DNA from: a virus
IMG/VR virus record: IMGVR_UViG_3300025110_000133
Coordinates: 1-23,499 of that record
Strand: one strand, 5' to 3'
DNA length: 23,499 nt
The notes under the pieces: generated by a model
The model's input: the letters and a program-made list of their open reading frames with translations, nothing else
Database searches by the model: none
What the model was told of the DNA's origin: nothing
Translations under genes and position numbers: made by a program
Shown: piece after piece, positions 1-8,266 of the stretch
How positions within the stretch are numbered: position 1 is the stretch's first letter
Layout of the letters: every line of letters begins with the position of its first letter

Positions 1-100
1 CTGCCATCTGTTCTTTCTGTAGAGCAAGGTTCTCTTGATGACGCTTCTCTGCATCCTTCTTAGCTTCTTCATTAGAGCCACCGCCACCGCCACCGCACAT
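1..100 (-). CDS. Gly-rich virion-type protein, N-terminus only (runs off window)
   Basis: An ATG at 100 opens a frame that stays open to the window edge, so only about 33 N-terminal residues are visible. The protein starts Met-Cys followed by six glycines and a serine, then becomes highly charged and probably helical (Glu, Lys and Gln rich). Small structural proteins with an 'MCGGGGG' start are common in marine podophages next to the portal or tail genes; this is family knowledge from memory, not a search. It lies 39 nt downstream of the 480-residue virion-type gene on the same strand, so it probably belongs to the start of the structural operon. The product cannot be named from this fragment. 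Confidence 0.7.
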   Translation of the reverse strand, partial: MCGGGGGGSNEEAKKDAEKRHQENLALQKEQMA

Positions 101-139
101 AGCTAATCTCTGTAGTTACTTAATGATAGCTTGATATTA

Positions 140-1582
140 CTATGAGACTATTCCAAGTGTACTGACGTTACCTGTTGGCTTGTACTTGATAGTACTAAAT
201 CCTTTCCTTCCTGCACCTGAATACGCACTTCTATCATCTCTTTTAACTAGCTTATCTGCTGCTGTTGTACTTTTATTTCCTGTCTCTAAATTAATAATTG
301 TATTACCACCACCACCTGCTCCACCACCAGTTCCTTCTTGAGTAGGAGGTACATAATTAGAAGTCTTAGGCCCACCTGAAAGATTAGTCTGCCAACCTCC
401 ACCCCAGTCTATGTTTACTGTATCTCCTGCTGCTATGCCAAGGTTGCTGTCAGTTGTTGAATGATCTATTGCTGCTGCTGTGCTGTAAAGGTTGCCATCT
501 CCACCAGTTTGAAACCATTTATTTTTTATATCAAAGTTACCAGCTTCAATAGCTAATTTTCCAGCAGGAGTTTCAGCCCAAGTTGCAAGGTCTAGTTTGT
601 CAGCACCACCTGAAGTGAATTGTGTAGCGTCTACATTCTGAACACCAGTTGGGATAGTAAAAGGATTAGCACCACCACCACCTTGGAAGGCTCCATCTTT
701 TTGGTAGTTAGCCATGTGAAAGTCATGGCCTGTTGTTGTTCCAGTCTGATCAAAGGCTATTGGTTCAATCCTGTATCCACCAGGTGCGTTGTCATCTGGT
801 ACATAGTTCCATTGGTATGGAGTACCTGTTATTGGATTTCCATCGTCATCAGTTGCAACGATTTGATTGCCGTCATCATCTAGCTTGATGTTTCCATCAT
901 CATCTAACTCGTATTGAGTAGCAGTCTTGCTACCACCACCAAGACCAGTACCATCGGTGATTGCATCTGGGTGCATGTTTAAATATCTTTCTTCTGTTAT
1001 TAAGTCACCGTCACCATCAACACCCATGCTTATTTCTAATGGGTTGCCATACCCTATTGTTCCAAACTTCTTATAGTTCTGGTGGCCTGTGTTAGCTGAG
1101 ATGTCAGACGTTACTTTGTCTGTTGCTGCTTTGTAAGCTTCATCCCAACTCTTACCTTGTGCTAAGTGGCTTTGTATATCTTGTGTCGTTTGATAACCCC
1201 ACCACTCACTACCTTCTTGTCCAACAGTATTACCTTGCAACATTCCATAAGAATAATTCTGGTGATCTAAATAGTTTTCAAGGTTAGATGTTTGTAATTT
1301 ATTAGACCAGTCCTCTGTTCTAACACCTAATGCAACATCATGGTCTTGATGTTCAAACCAATCAGGTACACCTGCTACTCCTTTAGCTTCTGAAGATCTA
1401 GCTACGTTTCTTCTTACTGCTGTATCAGCTATCTTTGCTGCTTGATCTGCTGTTTTACCAGCAGCTATAGCATCAGCTTGTGCCTTGTCATATTCAGCAG
1501 ACCAATAAGCTAAACCATCAGCACCAAAGTCTCTATTTAAAAGACCTTGGCCTATGTTCTGTATTGCTGCTGACGTTGCCAT
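140..1582 (-). CDS. Putative virion structural protein, 480 aa, Asp/Gly-rich
   Basis: I do not recognise a specific family. Near the N-terminus (residues 14-27) is an 'LLNRDFGADGLAYW' segment like the short helical repeat often seen in cyanophage structural proteins. Residues 188-200 contain a DGDGDLITEE run resembling a calcium-binding EF-hand or dockerin loop, one residue short of the canonical pattern. Three DDDGN units follow at about 226-249. The C-terminal third is rich in Gly, Thr and Ser, with Gly4 and GGGAGGGG linkers. No signal peptide or membrane segment is visible. The ATG at 1582 follows the upstream stop codon by 2 nt, so the gene is probably read on the replication-arm transcript. 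Position after the exonuclease and before the glycine-rich gene suggests a virion or head-tail role (inference). Confidence 0.75.
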   Translation of the reverse strand: MATSAAIQNIGQGLLNRDFGADGLAYWSAEYDKAQADAIAAGKTADQAAKIADTAVRRNVARSSEAKGVAGVPDWFEHQDHDVALGVRTEDWSNKLQTSNLENYLDHQNYSYGMLQGNTVGQEGSEWWGYQTTQDIQSHLAQGKSWDEAYKAATDKVTSDISANTGHQNYKKFGTIGYGNPLEISMGVDGDGDLITEERYLNMHPDAITDGTGLGGGSKTATQYELDDDGNIKLDDDGNQIVATDDDGNPITGTPYQWNYVPDDNAPGGYRIEPIAFDQTGTTTGHDFHMANYQKDGAFQGGGGANPFTIPTGVQNVDATQFTSGGADKLDLATWAETPAGKLAIEAGNFDIKNKWFQTGGDGNLYSTAAAIDHSTTDSNLGIAAGDTVNIDWGGGWQTNLSGGPKTSNYVPPTQEGTGGGAGGGGNTIINLETGNKSTTAADKLVKRDDRSAYSGAGRKGFSTIKYKPTGNVSTLGIVS

Positions 1583-1584
1583 CT

Positions 1585-1767
1585 TTACTCGATGTTGTTC
1601 TGCTCATTATATACAGACCTTAACATCCTTACCAATTCCACTTGACCACCGTACCTCCATATCTCTCTGTCGTTTGTATCTATCGATGGACATTTATCAG
1701 GGTAGATCTCTTCTAGTTTCCTGATTAATACTTCAGGAATCTCGGGCCAAAGTTCTTCATCAATCAT
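1585..1767 (-). CDS. Small conserved phage protein, 60 aa
   Basis: This is an acidic, soluble 60-residue protein with no signal or membrane segment. Its sequence (LWPEIPEVLIRKLEEIYPDKCPS then DREIWRYGGQVELVRMLRS) has the look of a small protein seen after replication genes in cyanopodoviruses; I recognise the pattern but know no function. Its ATG overlaps the exonuclease stop in an ATGA arrangement, so translation is probably coupled. An ACCCACCAC word (1776 to 1768 on the minus strand) lies immediately before the ATG. Here that word also encodes the last residues of the exonuclease. Confidence 0.75.
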   Translation of the reverse strand: MIDEELWPEIPEVLIRKLEEIYPDKCPSIDTNDREIWRYGGQVELVRMLRSVYNEQNNIE

Positions 1768-2504
1768 GTGGTGGGTTCCCAGAGTGTGACTTTACCTGTG
1801 ACTTTATTGTACTCACCATGCCTAAGTATTCTTGTTAGTCGTGCTGATTGAAGTGCTGACTTATACGACAGCTTCTTCTTTTCATAAGCACCGACTACCT
1901 TATCCCACATATCAGAGACTGATTCACTGTCGCCTAATATTTTTTCAGCAGTAACAGGGCCAACACCAGGAAGACCTTCGATGTTATCTACCTTGTCACC
2001 TGTTAGTGCTTGACAAAGCCAATTTCTATCTGCCCTCTTTTCAGAAATGATTTCAATCTCTTCATTCCTAAGGAGAGTGCAGGGTACTGACCTCATATCC
2101 TTATCACCCGACACAATGATTGGATCTTTGTAGTCACCACTTGTACTAAGTAATGCCATTACATCGTCAGCTTCTAAGCCAGGATATACAACAGTGTGGT
2201 AATACCTCTTGGTTGCATTGATGACATCCCTTAGTGCTAAAGGTTTACGCTTACCTATTCTGTTACCTTTGTAATCTTGATAGACCTCCGTGTGTCTGAA
2301 GGTTGGGTAGTCAGTGAAGGTCATGATAATTTTTTTGTTATCATTTGTGATCGCTTGTGCCTGTTCTATTTTCATAGCCATCAGGTCAAGGGCATCACGT
2401 TCATCTGATACAAGTACATGTTGGTACTCGTTGAACTTGAAGTCTTCCTCTACTGCACAACAAGATTGGTAGGCCAGTAGATCACCATCAAAAATAAGAG
2501 TCAT
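1764..2504 (-). CDS. T7 gp6-like 5'-3' exonuclease (FEN/PIN-type nuclease)
   Basis: This 246-residue protein matches the T7 gene 6 / flap-endonuclease fold. An N-terminal DGD metal ligand cluster sits at residues 6-8, a GLEADD cluster at 109-114 and SGDKDM at 132-137. A helix-hairpin-helix DNA-binding region follows the acidic TGDKVDN segment (GLPGVGPVTAEKIL, about 177-190). All expected metal-binding acids are visible. In T7 this enzyme removes RNA primers and degrades host DNA to nucleotides. The ATG overlaps the primase-helicase stop (ATGA), and the stop overlaps the next gene the same way. In T7 a DNA polymerase gene separates helicase and exonuclease; here nothing does. Confidence 0.93.
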   Translation of the reverse strand: MTLIFDGDLLAYQSCCAVEEDFKFNEYQHVLVSDERDALDLMAMKIEQAQAITNDNKKIIMTFTDYPTFRHTEVYQDYKGNRIGKRKPLALRDVINATKRYYHTVVYPGLEADDVMALLSTSGDYKDPIIVSGDKDMRSVPCTLLRNEEIEIISEKRADRNWLCQALTGDKVDNIEGLPGVGPVTAEKILGDSESVSDMWDKVVGAYEKKKLSYKSALQSARLTRILRHGEYNKVTGKVTLWEPTT

Positions 2505-4114
2505 GTAAAGAAGTTGGATTGTTGTACTAACCTGCCCGACTTGTCATCGTACAGAAGTTTATCTACCTCACCTGTATTGCCACTGAATCTATTCTTGAGG
2601 ATTCCTAGCTGTAATTCAGAGCGTTCACCTGGATCTCCTTGTTGATTTCTAGTACAGGAAATACATAAATCTGATAGCTGTAAAATTGCACTGCTACCTC
2701 TGAGATCAGAAGGTGATACGCTTGCTCCCTCCTCATGTGCCTTGCCTTGTGGTCTACGCAAGTGAGATACAAGTATTAGTCCTATGCCTGTGGCTTCAAC
2801 ACATTGTCTAAGCCTGGTACATGTAATGTCTAACGCTCTTCTTTCATCTACATCACTAAGTCCAGAGATAACTATCGTTAGGTGATCAAGTATTACTACA
2901 TCTACTTCTTCTGCTGTAGCTAGATAAGTAATCTGTTCCACGAGTCTATCTACGTCCATACTGCCAAAATGATCGTACAAAAAAAGACGGCCTGATCCTA
3001 GGAGGGAGTCAAAGGCCGACTTCAGTTTGGGGATCTCGACAGTCTCATCTAAATGTAAGGGCTTGTTAAGTGCAACCCCCATGATTCCTTGAAGGGTACG
3101 TTGCAAGCTTTCTTCAAGTGCTATGTACCCGACTCTTAAATTTTGCGTGAGAAAATGATGGGCTAACTCTCTACATACCGTACTCTTTCCCGTCCCTGAG
3201 CCAGCGCAAAGAGTTACCATCTCACCTTTGCGGAAACCGTAGGTGTAGTTATTTAATTTCTCCCACGGATAAGGACATACAGCCTTAGCTCCTGGTTTTA
3301 TTAGCTCATCCCATAAGGTTGATGCTTCTTTTATCTGATCAGGTCGTGCAGGTTGTGCCTTCCATAGTAGATCCTTTAACTCTGCACCTTTACCAGCAAC
3401 AAGCATGTCGTTGGCATCTTTATATGGTTCAGGGATACGACAGATAGCTGCCTTACCAGCAGGTAGTAGTTCAAGTGCAACTTGACTAGCCTTTTGTCCT
3501 GGCTCATCGTTGTCGAAACAAATAACAACCCATGCGAATTGACTCAGCCACTTAAGATTTGCAGCGATAGCTTTCTTAACTGACTGAGTACCTGAAGGTA
3601 TTGATACGACAGGAAATTTATTGCCTTGTACCTGTGACGTAGATAAGGCATCGACTTCGCCCTCATTTAAAACACAGAACACATTGGAATCTCTTCCATG
3701 ATTTTGTCGCCACTTGCTTTGACCCCACATTTGCAGGTCACTTATGCCATCATCAGCTATCCAGTTAAACTTCTTGTCTCTGAATCGCAGGTGTTGCGCA
3801 GTTGGCAACCCTTGCTGATCGTTGTATGTGGCAACGTGTACCTGCTGATCACGATAGAAAGCTTGGGTGTAACTAAAGAAGTTAAGTGTTTCGACAGTGA
3901 TACCACGCCACTCTTGTTTGAATGGCTGCAAGTTTTTAAGCAGCTTGCTTGTTGACCTGACTACTGGCATTGGTTCTCTTTCCTTTTCTCTTTCAGGTTG
4001 AAAAGATGAATCACACGCATAGCAATGTGAGTGTCCATCGTCAAAGGTGACGCATCCCTTTGTTGTGTCGCAGTTAGGGCATGACCCTCTACTAACTTCT
4101 TTGCTTGAAGACAC
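2501..4114 (-). CDS. T7 gp4-like DNA primase-helicase
   Basis: The protein is 537 residues, close to T7 gp4A (566). An N-terminal zinc-binding domain has CPNC (12-15) and CYAC (31-34), so this is the full primase form. The TOPRIM primase core shows NEGEVDAL (150-157) and FDNDEPG (200-206). The RecA-like hexameric helicase domain has Walker A AGSGTGKST (304-312), an ALEES glutamate motif (332-336), Walker B VVILDH (416-421), a sensor LVSHLRRP (448-455) and DLRGSSAILQLSD (470-482) carrying the likely arginine finger. It unwinds the replication fork and makes RNA primers. The chosen start is GTG at 4114, 2 nt after the preceding stop; it places the zinc motif at the usual distance from the N-terminus. 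Confidence 0.95.
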   Translation of the reverse strand: MSSSKEVSRGSCPNCDTTKGCVTFDDGHSHCYACDSSFQPEREKEREPMPVVRSTSKLLKNLQPFKQEWRGITVETLNFFSYTQAFYRDQQVHVATYNDQQGLPTAQHLRFRDKKFNWIADDGISDLQMWGQSKWRQNHGRDSNVFCVLNEGEVDALSTSQVQGNKFPVVSIPSGTQSVKKAIAANLKWLSQFAWVVICFDNDEPGQKASQVALELLPAGKAAICRIPEPYKDANDMLVAGKGAELKDLLWKAQPARPDQIKEASTLWDELIKPGAKAVCPYPWEKLNNYTYGFRKGEMVTLCAGSGTGKSTVCRELAHHFLTQNLRVGYIALEESLQRTLQGIMGVALNKPLHLDETVEIPKLKSAFDSLLGSGRLFLYDHFGSMDVDRLVEQITYLATAEEVDVVILDHLTIVISGLSDVDERRALDITCTRLRQCVEATGIGLILVSHLRRPQGKAHEEGASVSPSDLRGSSAILQLSDLCISCTRNQQGDPGERSELQLGILKNRFSGNTGEVDKLLYDDKSGRLVQQSNFFT

Positions 4115-4116
4115 TG

Positions 4117-4323
4117 CTAGTTCTTTGCCTTTTGTCGAATTGCTTCTGATAAAAGTTTTGCAGCAAGAGTAGCTATTGCTTCTCCTTTATATTCTTCAGG
4201 AGCTTTCCATTCTTGCTGGCAACAAGGACAGAGTTCTGTTGTTTCAATAGAAGCCATTGCTTCAAGTGCTGCATATTCATCAACACTTATTCGGACATTT
4301 AGCTGTCGTTTTTTAATGTTCAT
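4117..4323 (-). CDS. Small ribbon-helix-helix-like protein with CPCC motif, 68 aa
   Basis: The N-terminal part (KKRQLNVRISVDEYAALEAMA) has the beta strand plus helix pattern of ribbon-helix-helix DNA-binding proteins. In the usual family a second helix follows directly. Here an insert with CPCCQQEW sits in the middle, and a C-terminal helix (IATLAAKLLSEAIRQKAKN) closes the protein. The insert could bind a metal or form a turn. It may be a small transcription regulator or an accessory replication factor; both are inferences. The ATG overlaps the end of the preceding gene by 11 nt, and the primase-helicase GTG follows 2 nt after its stop, so it sits inside the replication operon. Confidence 0.7.
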   Translation of the reverse strand: MNIKKRQLNVRISVDEYAALEAMASIETTELCPCCQQEWKAPEEYKGEAIATLAAKLLSEAIRQKAKN

Positions 4324-4480
4324 TAATGTGCTTAAGCATGGTTTTCAATTCAGTTATACGTTTCTTAATGTTCTGCACTCTCTCTGTGTCAGGAGGTGCA
4401 TCGGAGTCATAAGGCTCCCAGTTACCTGGGGATTCTTCTCGGTAGAAGCTGCCCTTTATCCATCTAATCTCTTTGTCCAT
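4313..4480 (-). CDS. Small hypothetical protein, 55 aa
   Basis: Not recognised. The ATG at 4480 is preferred over an upstream in-frame start at 4522, because the latter would add 14 residues lying entirely inside the endonuclease gene. Starting at 4480 leaves a 17-nt overlap. The protein is hydrophilic, with an aromatic N-terminal half (DKEIRWIKGSFYREESPGNWEPYD) and a basic C-terminal helix (VQNIKKRITELKTMLKHINEH) that could form a coiled coil. In T7 the slot between endonuclease and primase holds the lysozyme gene 3.5; this protein is far too small and shows no amidase motifs. Confidence 0.6.
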   Translation of the reverse strand: MDKEIRWIKGSFYREESPGNWEPYDSDAPPDTERVQNIKKRITELKTMLKHINEH

Positions 4481-4832
4481 ACCAGTCGGGTGGGATTGTG
4501 TTGTTACTCCACTTGAAACCATTGCGAGTTGCCCACTCGCCGTATGTCATGGAGTTTTTTCTTTTAGTTAGCTTGACTGCTGCGTTCTGAAAGCACAGTC
4601 GTATATCTAGATTGGGATGTTGCGTCTTAACCGCAACCATCTTTCGTCTATCTTCCTTGGAGAAGTGGCCTTTGGTCTCGACAACGACACCATTTTTGAG
4701 TACAAAATCTGGGCAATATTTTGAGTGGATTTCGTAGGGTAGTAGTACGGATTCATACGAGAACGAAACATTTTTTTTAAGTAGGCTAGCGGCTATTCGT
4801 GCCTCGAACTTGCTCCTGTAATTAGAAGCCAA
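4464..4832 (-). CDS. T7 endonuclease I-like Holliday-junction resolvase (gp3)
   Basis: With a TTG start at 4832 the product is 122 residues. It aligns by eye with T7 endonuclease I from YRSKFEARIAASLL onward. The catalytic set is complete: Glu10, Glu27, Asp42 (CPDF), Glu52 and Lys54 (VETKG) correspond to T7 Glu20, Glu35, Asp55, Glu65 and Lys67. The C-terminal SMTYGEWATRNGFKW and TIPPDWY also match the T7 pattern. The enzyme cuts branched DNA during recombination, packaging and host DNA breakdown. TTG is chosen because AAAGGA sits 5 nt upstream and the overlap with the SSB gene is only 11 nt. Upstream ATGs at 4886 and 4931 would lengthen the overlap and add a Gln-rich extension absent from the family. 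Confidence 0.88.
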   Translation of the reverse strand: MASNYRSKFEARIAASLLKKNVSFSYESVLLPYEIHSKYCPDFVLKNGVVVETKGHFSKEDRRKMVAVKTQHPNLDIRLCFQNAAVKLTKRKNSMTYGEWATRNGFKWSNNTIPPDWYGQRD

Positions 4833-5499
4833 AGTTATCCTTTGGATTTGGGGTTGCTGGAGTTCCTGACTCTTGTTGTGGTGCATCAACTGTGAATCCC
4901 CATCCCTCTGCTGTCTGAGCTTGACTGCCAAAGGGTATGAACTTCTTGATGTTTATAGCAGAAGGTGTAATTGCAAGACCTGAACCAACATCTTTGTGGT
5001 AAGGGAAGACATATAGAGCTACTTGTGCTGTGGTACATGGCCCTATCTTTATGTACTTCTTCTTCTGTGTATCGTTCAATGGTTCTTGCTGTCTGTTGTC
5101 AAACATTACTGGTGCAGTATTAGGTGTACCATTAGGCTTGTGTGTTTTTTTATTAGTGCGTATCACTAGATAGTTATCATCAGGAAAACCTTGTCTTTTG
5201 TTGCCATCTTTATCTAAGTATGGCCCCCAAGAATATGGGAGGTTATTCCATTTAATAAATTCTTGTAGCTCCTCATTTGTTTTATTAGGATAAGCAGCCT
5301 TAATTGCCGTCTTTAATTGAACAAGGCAATTATCTAGACCATTCCCTAATTTCTGTGATGCTTCACCATAAGGACAGACAATATCTGTCTTCCATTTATG
5401 AGGAGCAAACTTAGTATCTGCTTCAACCAACCATGAGAGGCTAAGCATTGAGTTCTCTGGTGTATTCAGTTGTGTTCCGTTGAGATCCAGTTCTTTCAT
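4822..5499 (-). CDS. T7 gp2.5-like single-stranded DNA-binding protein
   Basis: The 225-residue product is close to T7 gp2.5 (232) and lies in the expected slot between RNA polymerase and endonuclease I. It is a soluble beta-rich protein with conserved-looking blocks (FAPHKWKTDIVCPYGEA near residue 31; ITPSAINIKKFIPFG near the C-terminus). A Pro/Gln linker is followed by a short tail ending KDNFGF. T7 gp2.5 ends in an acidic tail with a terminal Phe that contacts the polymerase and helicase; the final Phe is kept here but acidity is low. The ATG overlaps the RNA polymerase stop (ATGA). Assignment rests on position, length and overall pattern more than on a strict motif. Confidence 0.8.
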   Translation of the reverse strand: MKELDLNGTQLNTPENSMLSLSWLVEADTKFAPHKWKTDIVCPYGEASQKLGNGLDNCLVQLKTAIKAAYPNKTNEELQEFIKWNNLPYSWGPYLDKDGNKRQGFPDDNYLVIRTNKKTHKPNGTPNTAPVMFDNRQQEPLNDTQKKKYIKIGPCTTAQVALYVFPYHKDVGSGLAITPSAINIKKFIPFGSQAQTAEGWGFTVDAPQQESGTPATPNPKDNFGF

Positions 5500-7868
5500 G
5501 TGATGAAATAAGTTGAGTTTCGTGTAAGTGTTGGATCTAATGAACCCAACTGGGGTTCAGTTGGTAGATCCTCCTTTTGTGTCGGGGTGAGTTGTGATTT
5601 CAGCCCGTCCTTTACCTTAGCAAGCCAATCTTCCTTATACATCTCAGCAAAGGATTCTCTTGCAGCATTTCTTAACGCACTCATCTCACTTGGAGTTGTT
5701 AAGAAACAGTCATGTATTCCTCCTATATTAATAACATTTTTCTTGGTAGCTTTGATGGTAGTAGCACACATATGAGCAGCATCAAATGAGTGCAGGATAT
5801 TAGCACTTAATCCATTCCCCATCTTAGTAGTATTCAGTGTGGGACAGTCATCTTGCACCCTAATGTCTAAGTGAATGTCCGACAAATACTTAAGTCTTAT
5901 CCTTGTATTCTTTGTACTATTATATTGCTGATGTGCTGTTAATCCTGATGGTGTAGTCCATGTAAGTGGTGTATCATTCTTACCTGCTCTTGTACCTATA
6001 GCTTTAAACCATACCATCGCCTGAACTGCTGGTTGTATCAAAGCACTCGCCTCTTTGTGTAATATCTTCGCCATGTAATGAATCGTTTGCATCGATCCAT
6101 CCTTTGTTAACCAACTTGTATTGCCATATAAATTCTTAGCTCTCTTAATTCCCCATTGATGAGCAAAGGTATAGAAGGATGCGTATGTTGCACTATAAGG
6201 AAGACACATCACAGGATTCTTAGCCAGTGTCCTATCTGTTTGAAGCATTAACCATTTTCTTGAGTGTTCATTGTTGTCTTGTCGTAGTTGTTCATTAACT
6301 CTCGTCATCACACTCGTATATATATCTTGTGGCTTATCTGTATTAATTAGATTCACTTGTTCACCCATACTTTTAGATCTAAGCAACGCTGAATAATGCT
6401 GTATCCCTGAGCAAGTGCAGTCCAGCATCACCGGCTGACGACATTTATATGTTGGTCCTTCCTTCTTCCACTCGTAATAGGTACGACAGAAAGATAAGAA
6501 AGACCATGGCTTATCTGCTCTCATCCAGAATTGAGAGTTAGTCCACGGGTCATTACCTGCTCCCATGATTAGTTGTTCATGTTCAAATACCCAATCGATC
6601 CTTGTTTGGAAGTCACTCTTAAGACCATATAAATTTGCACCATGTATGCGTAACCAATTCGCCTGTTCTTCTGTCTGTATATATGTGTAGTAACTGAACT
6701 CAAGCAGCGACCTGGCTACGTCATTACCTTGTGGATTTAGATACGGTGGTCGATAGTAAAGACGACCCCTCCAATCACAGCTAAGAGGATAGAAAATTTC
6801 AGGTGTGTCCCTGAATTTCCTTGCAGTATTAAGCAAGATTGCATTAGCCAACCTTGTGCTTTTAGTTTTCTCATTCCTTATATGTATGCTTCGTGCTGTC
6901 TTCTTCCATTTAATTATGTCGGGGTGATCCTCATCCAAATGCTTTGGATATGGAGGCACAGGCCATCCACTAATAGGAAGCAAGCAGCCAACAACTAGGT
7001 TCTGATCGTAAGCATGTAGTACCTGATCAAGCATCCATGTCTTAAGTCTCCAAGCAACAGCACTCTGTATATTTGCTGCCTCTATATAAGTCTCATCTCC
7101 CTTGCAATGACTAGCTATTAGATCGTTATTAGTTTTAAATAGTGGGTTGGGTATGCGATCATTATAGTACCCACCATAGCAAGACTTATCATATTTCTTA
7201 GGAGGGATAATCGTTGGTAGATAGTGAGGTGTTAGTACTTCTTGTCTGTGTTGTACGTCAGCTATCCATTTCAGACATTCTTCAGTTGGTTCAACAACCC
7301 TTCTCTTTTTACGTGGCTGATCACATCTAATTATCTTTAAGAACCCTGTCTCTTTAGCTGCAATCTCAACTAATAAATTACCGCAACACATCTTATCTTT
7401 ATTAGACCAGAGTTCAGTGCTATCCATCCTCTTTAAGTTCTCTATTTTATGTCGCTTCCTTTGTCTACTCTTGTTATATCTAGCCAATTCTTTTTTATTT
7501 AACTTGTTAAGCATCGCTTCAATCCATAACCTATCAGCTATTTCCATAGAGATTTGATGAAGAGATGGTGAACAAGTCAGTTGATCTACTATTGTTCTGA
7601 TTGTGGTAGCAGCCACGATCTGCGATGGAAGCAAAGTCAGAGGTCTAAGTCTTGCATAGGTGATACCCGCCTTGCCTGACTGGACCTCTTTTTGTATGCG
7701 TTCTATGTGGTCAACTATCTGATTAAAACCTACGCAAGAAAGAGTCTCTCCCCAATTAGAAAGAGACTCCATCTTCTTAGATTTAAAAGAGTTACTTACA
7801 AAGCGAGAAAAGTTTCTCCCATTTGTAAACATCTCCTCCTCTAGTTGTAGCTGTTCATTCAAGTTCAT
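5496..7868 (-). CDS. T7-like single-subunit DNA-dependent RNA polymerase
   Basis: The product is 790 residues from ATG 7868 (T7: 883). A TTG at 7874 would add two residues. The active site is intact. Asp483 in the VMLDCTCSGIQH block corresponds to T7 Asp537. Arg546, Lys550 and Tyr558 (DRTLAKNPVMCLPY) correspond to Arg627, Lys631 and Tyr639, with identical spacing. His719-Asp720 (GGIHDCF) correspond to His811-Asp812. The CDWRGRLYYRPPYLNPQGND block and NILHSFDAAHM are also conserved. Ser replaces the Gly after the motif B tyrosine. The enzyme would transcribe middle and late genes from phage promoters that I could not define. The gene overlaps the zinc-ribbon gene by 14 nt and SSB by 4 nt. Confidence 0.97.
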   Translation of the reverse strand: MNLNEQLQLEEEMFTNGRNFSRFVSNSFKSKKMESLSNWGETLSCVGFNQIVDHIERIQKEVQSGKAGITYARLRPLTLLPSQIVAATTIRTIVDQLTCSPSLHQISMEIADRLWIEAMLNKLNKKELARYNKSRQRKRHKIENLKRMDSTELWSNKDKMCCGNLLVEIAAKETGFLKIIRCDQPRKKRRVVEPTEECLKWIADVQHRQEVLTPHYLPTIIPPKKYDKSCYGGYYNDRIPNPLFKTNNDLIASHCKGDETYIEAANIQSAVAWRLKTWMLDQVLHAYDQNLVVGCLLPISGWPVPPYPKHLDEDHPDIIKWKKTARSIHIRNEKTKSTRLANAILLNTARKFRDTPEIFYPLSCDWRGRLYYRPPYLNPQGNDVARSLLEFSYYTYIQTEEQANWLRIHGANLYGLKSDFQTRIDWVFEHEQLIMGAGNDPWTNSQFWMRADKPWSFLSFCRTYYEWKKEGPTYKCRQPVMLDCTCSGIQHYSALLRSKSMGEQVNLINTDKPQDIYTSVMTRVNEQLRQDNNEHSRKWLMLQTDRTLAKNPVMCLPYSATYASFYTFAHQWGIKRAKNLYGNTSWLTKDGSMQTIHYMAKILHKEASALIQPAVQAMVWFKAIGTRAGKNDTPLTWTTPSGLTAHQQYNSTKNTRIRLKYLSDIHLDIRVQDDCPTLNTTKMGNGLSANILHSFDAAHMCATTIKATKKNVINIGGIHDCFLTTPSEMSALRNAARESFAEMYKEDWLAKVKDGLKSQLTPTQKEDLPTEPQLGSLDPTLTRNSTYFIT

Positions 7869-8094
7869 TCTCAATCATCCATCTATATTTACTGATGCGT
7901 TTGTTGCACTTCTCGCATGGGTATGAACGCCAAGCCAAGCCATACACTCGCACTGTTGACTCACACTCAGGACATTTAATGAGCTTGCCATCAAAGCCAG
8001 TGCGTGAGTACTTATGGATAGGTTGAAAGAGTTCAGTAACTTTGCAGTCACCGTCCTTGCAAGTGATCTTCTTAGTTGATTCGGTAGGAGTCAT
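7855..8094 (-). CDS. Small zinc-ribbon protein, 79 aa
   Basis: Two CxxC knuckles about 16 residues apart (CPEC, then CEKC) form a classical zinc-ribbon pattern. An earlier pair (CKDGDC) may add a second site. The rest is basic and hydrophilic, with no signal peptide. Such small ribbons in phages bind nucleic acid or host transcription and translation proteins; a specific role cannot be read here. It lies directly upstream of, and overlapping, the RNA polymerase gene. Its ATG overlaps the preceding stop (ATGA), so it is cotranslated with the early block. Confidence 0.8.
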   Translation of the reverse strand: MTPTESTKKITCKDGDCKVTELFQPIHKYSRTGFDGKLIKCPECESTVRVYGLAWRSYPCEKCNKRISKYRWMIENELE

Positions 8095-8252
8095 TGAAGT
8101 TTCTCCAGAATTAAGGCGTACTTATCTTCTATAAATTCTTCAATGGCCCTGCGATACATAGAAGAAGGACTAATGCCCTTCTTACTTGCAAGAGTGACAA
8201 CCTTTTGATGATAGACATCACCAATAGTTGTTTGAACTTTGTGAGTTTGCAT
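8091..8252 (-). CDS. Small ribbon-helix-helix-like protein, 53 aa
   Basis: This short gene has a well-defined frame from ATG 8252 to TGA 8091, which overlaps the next ATG as ATGA. The protein starts with a short polar stretch (MQTHKVQTTIGDVYHQKVV) followed by two helices (VVTLASKKGISPSSMYRRAI and EEFIEDKYALILEKL). The pattern of a strand, helix, 'S-xSSMYRRAIEEF' turn and helix is that of CopG/Arc-type DNA-binding proteins. It is a candidate early regulator or anti-host factor (inference). No Shine-Dalgarno is visible; an ACCCACC word lies 7-14 nt upstream of the start. Confidence 0.75.
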   Translation of the reverse strand: MQTHKVQTTIGDVYHQKVVTLASKKGISPSSMYRRAIEEFIEDKYALILEKLQ

Positions 8253-8266
8253 TTTAAAAGGTGGGT

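Noticed and set aside
4313-4522. 69-residue version of the small gene after endonuclease I
   Set aside because: The extra 14 residues lie inside the endonuclease gene; the internal ATG at 4480 is more economical.
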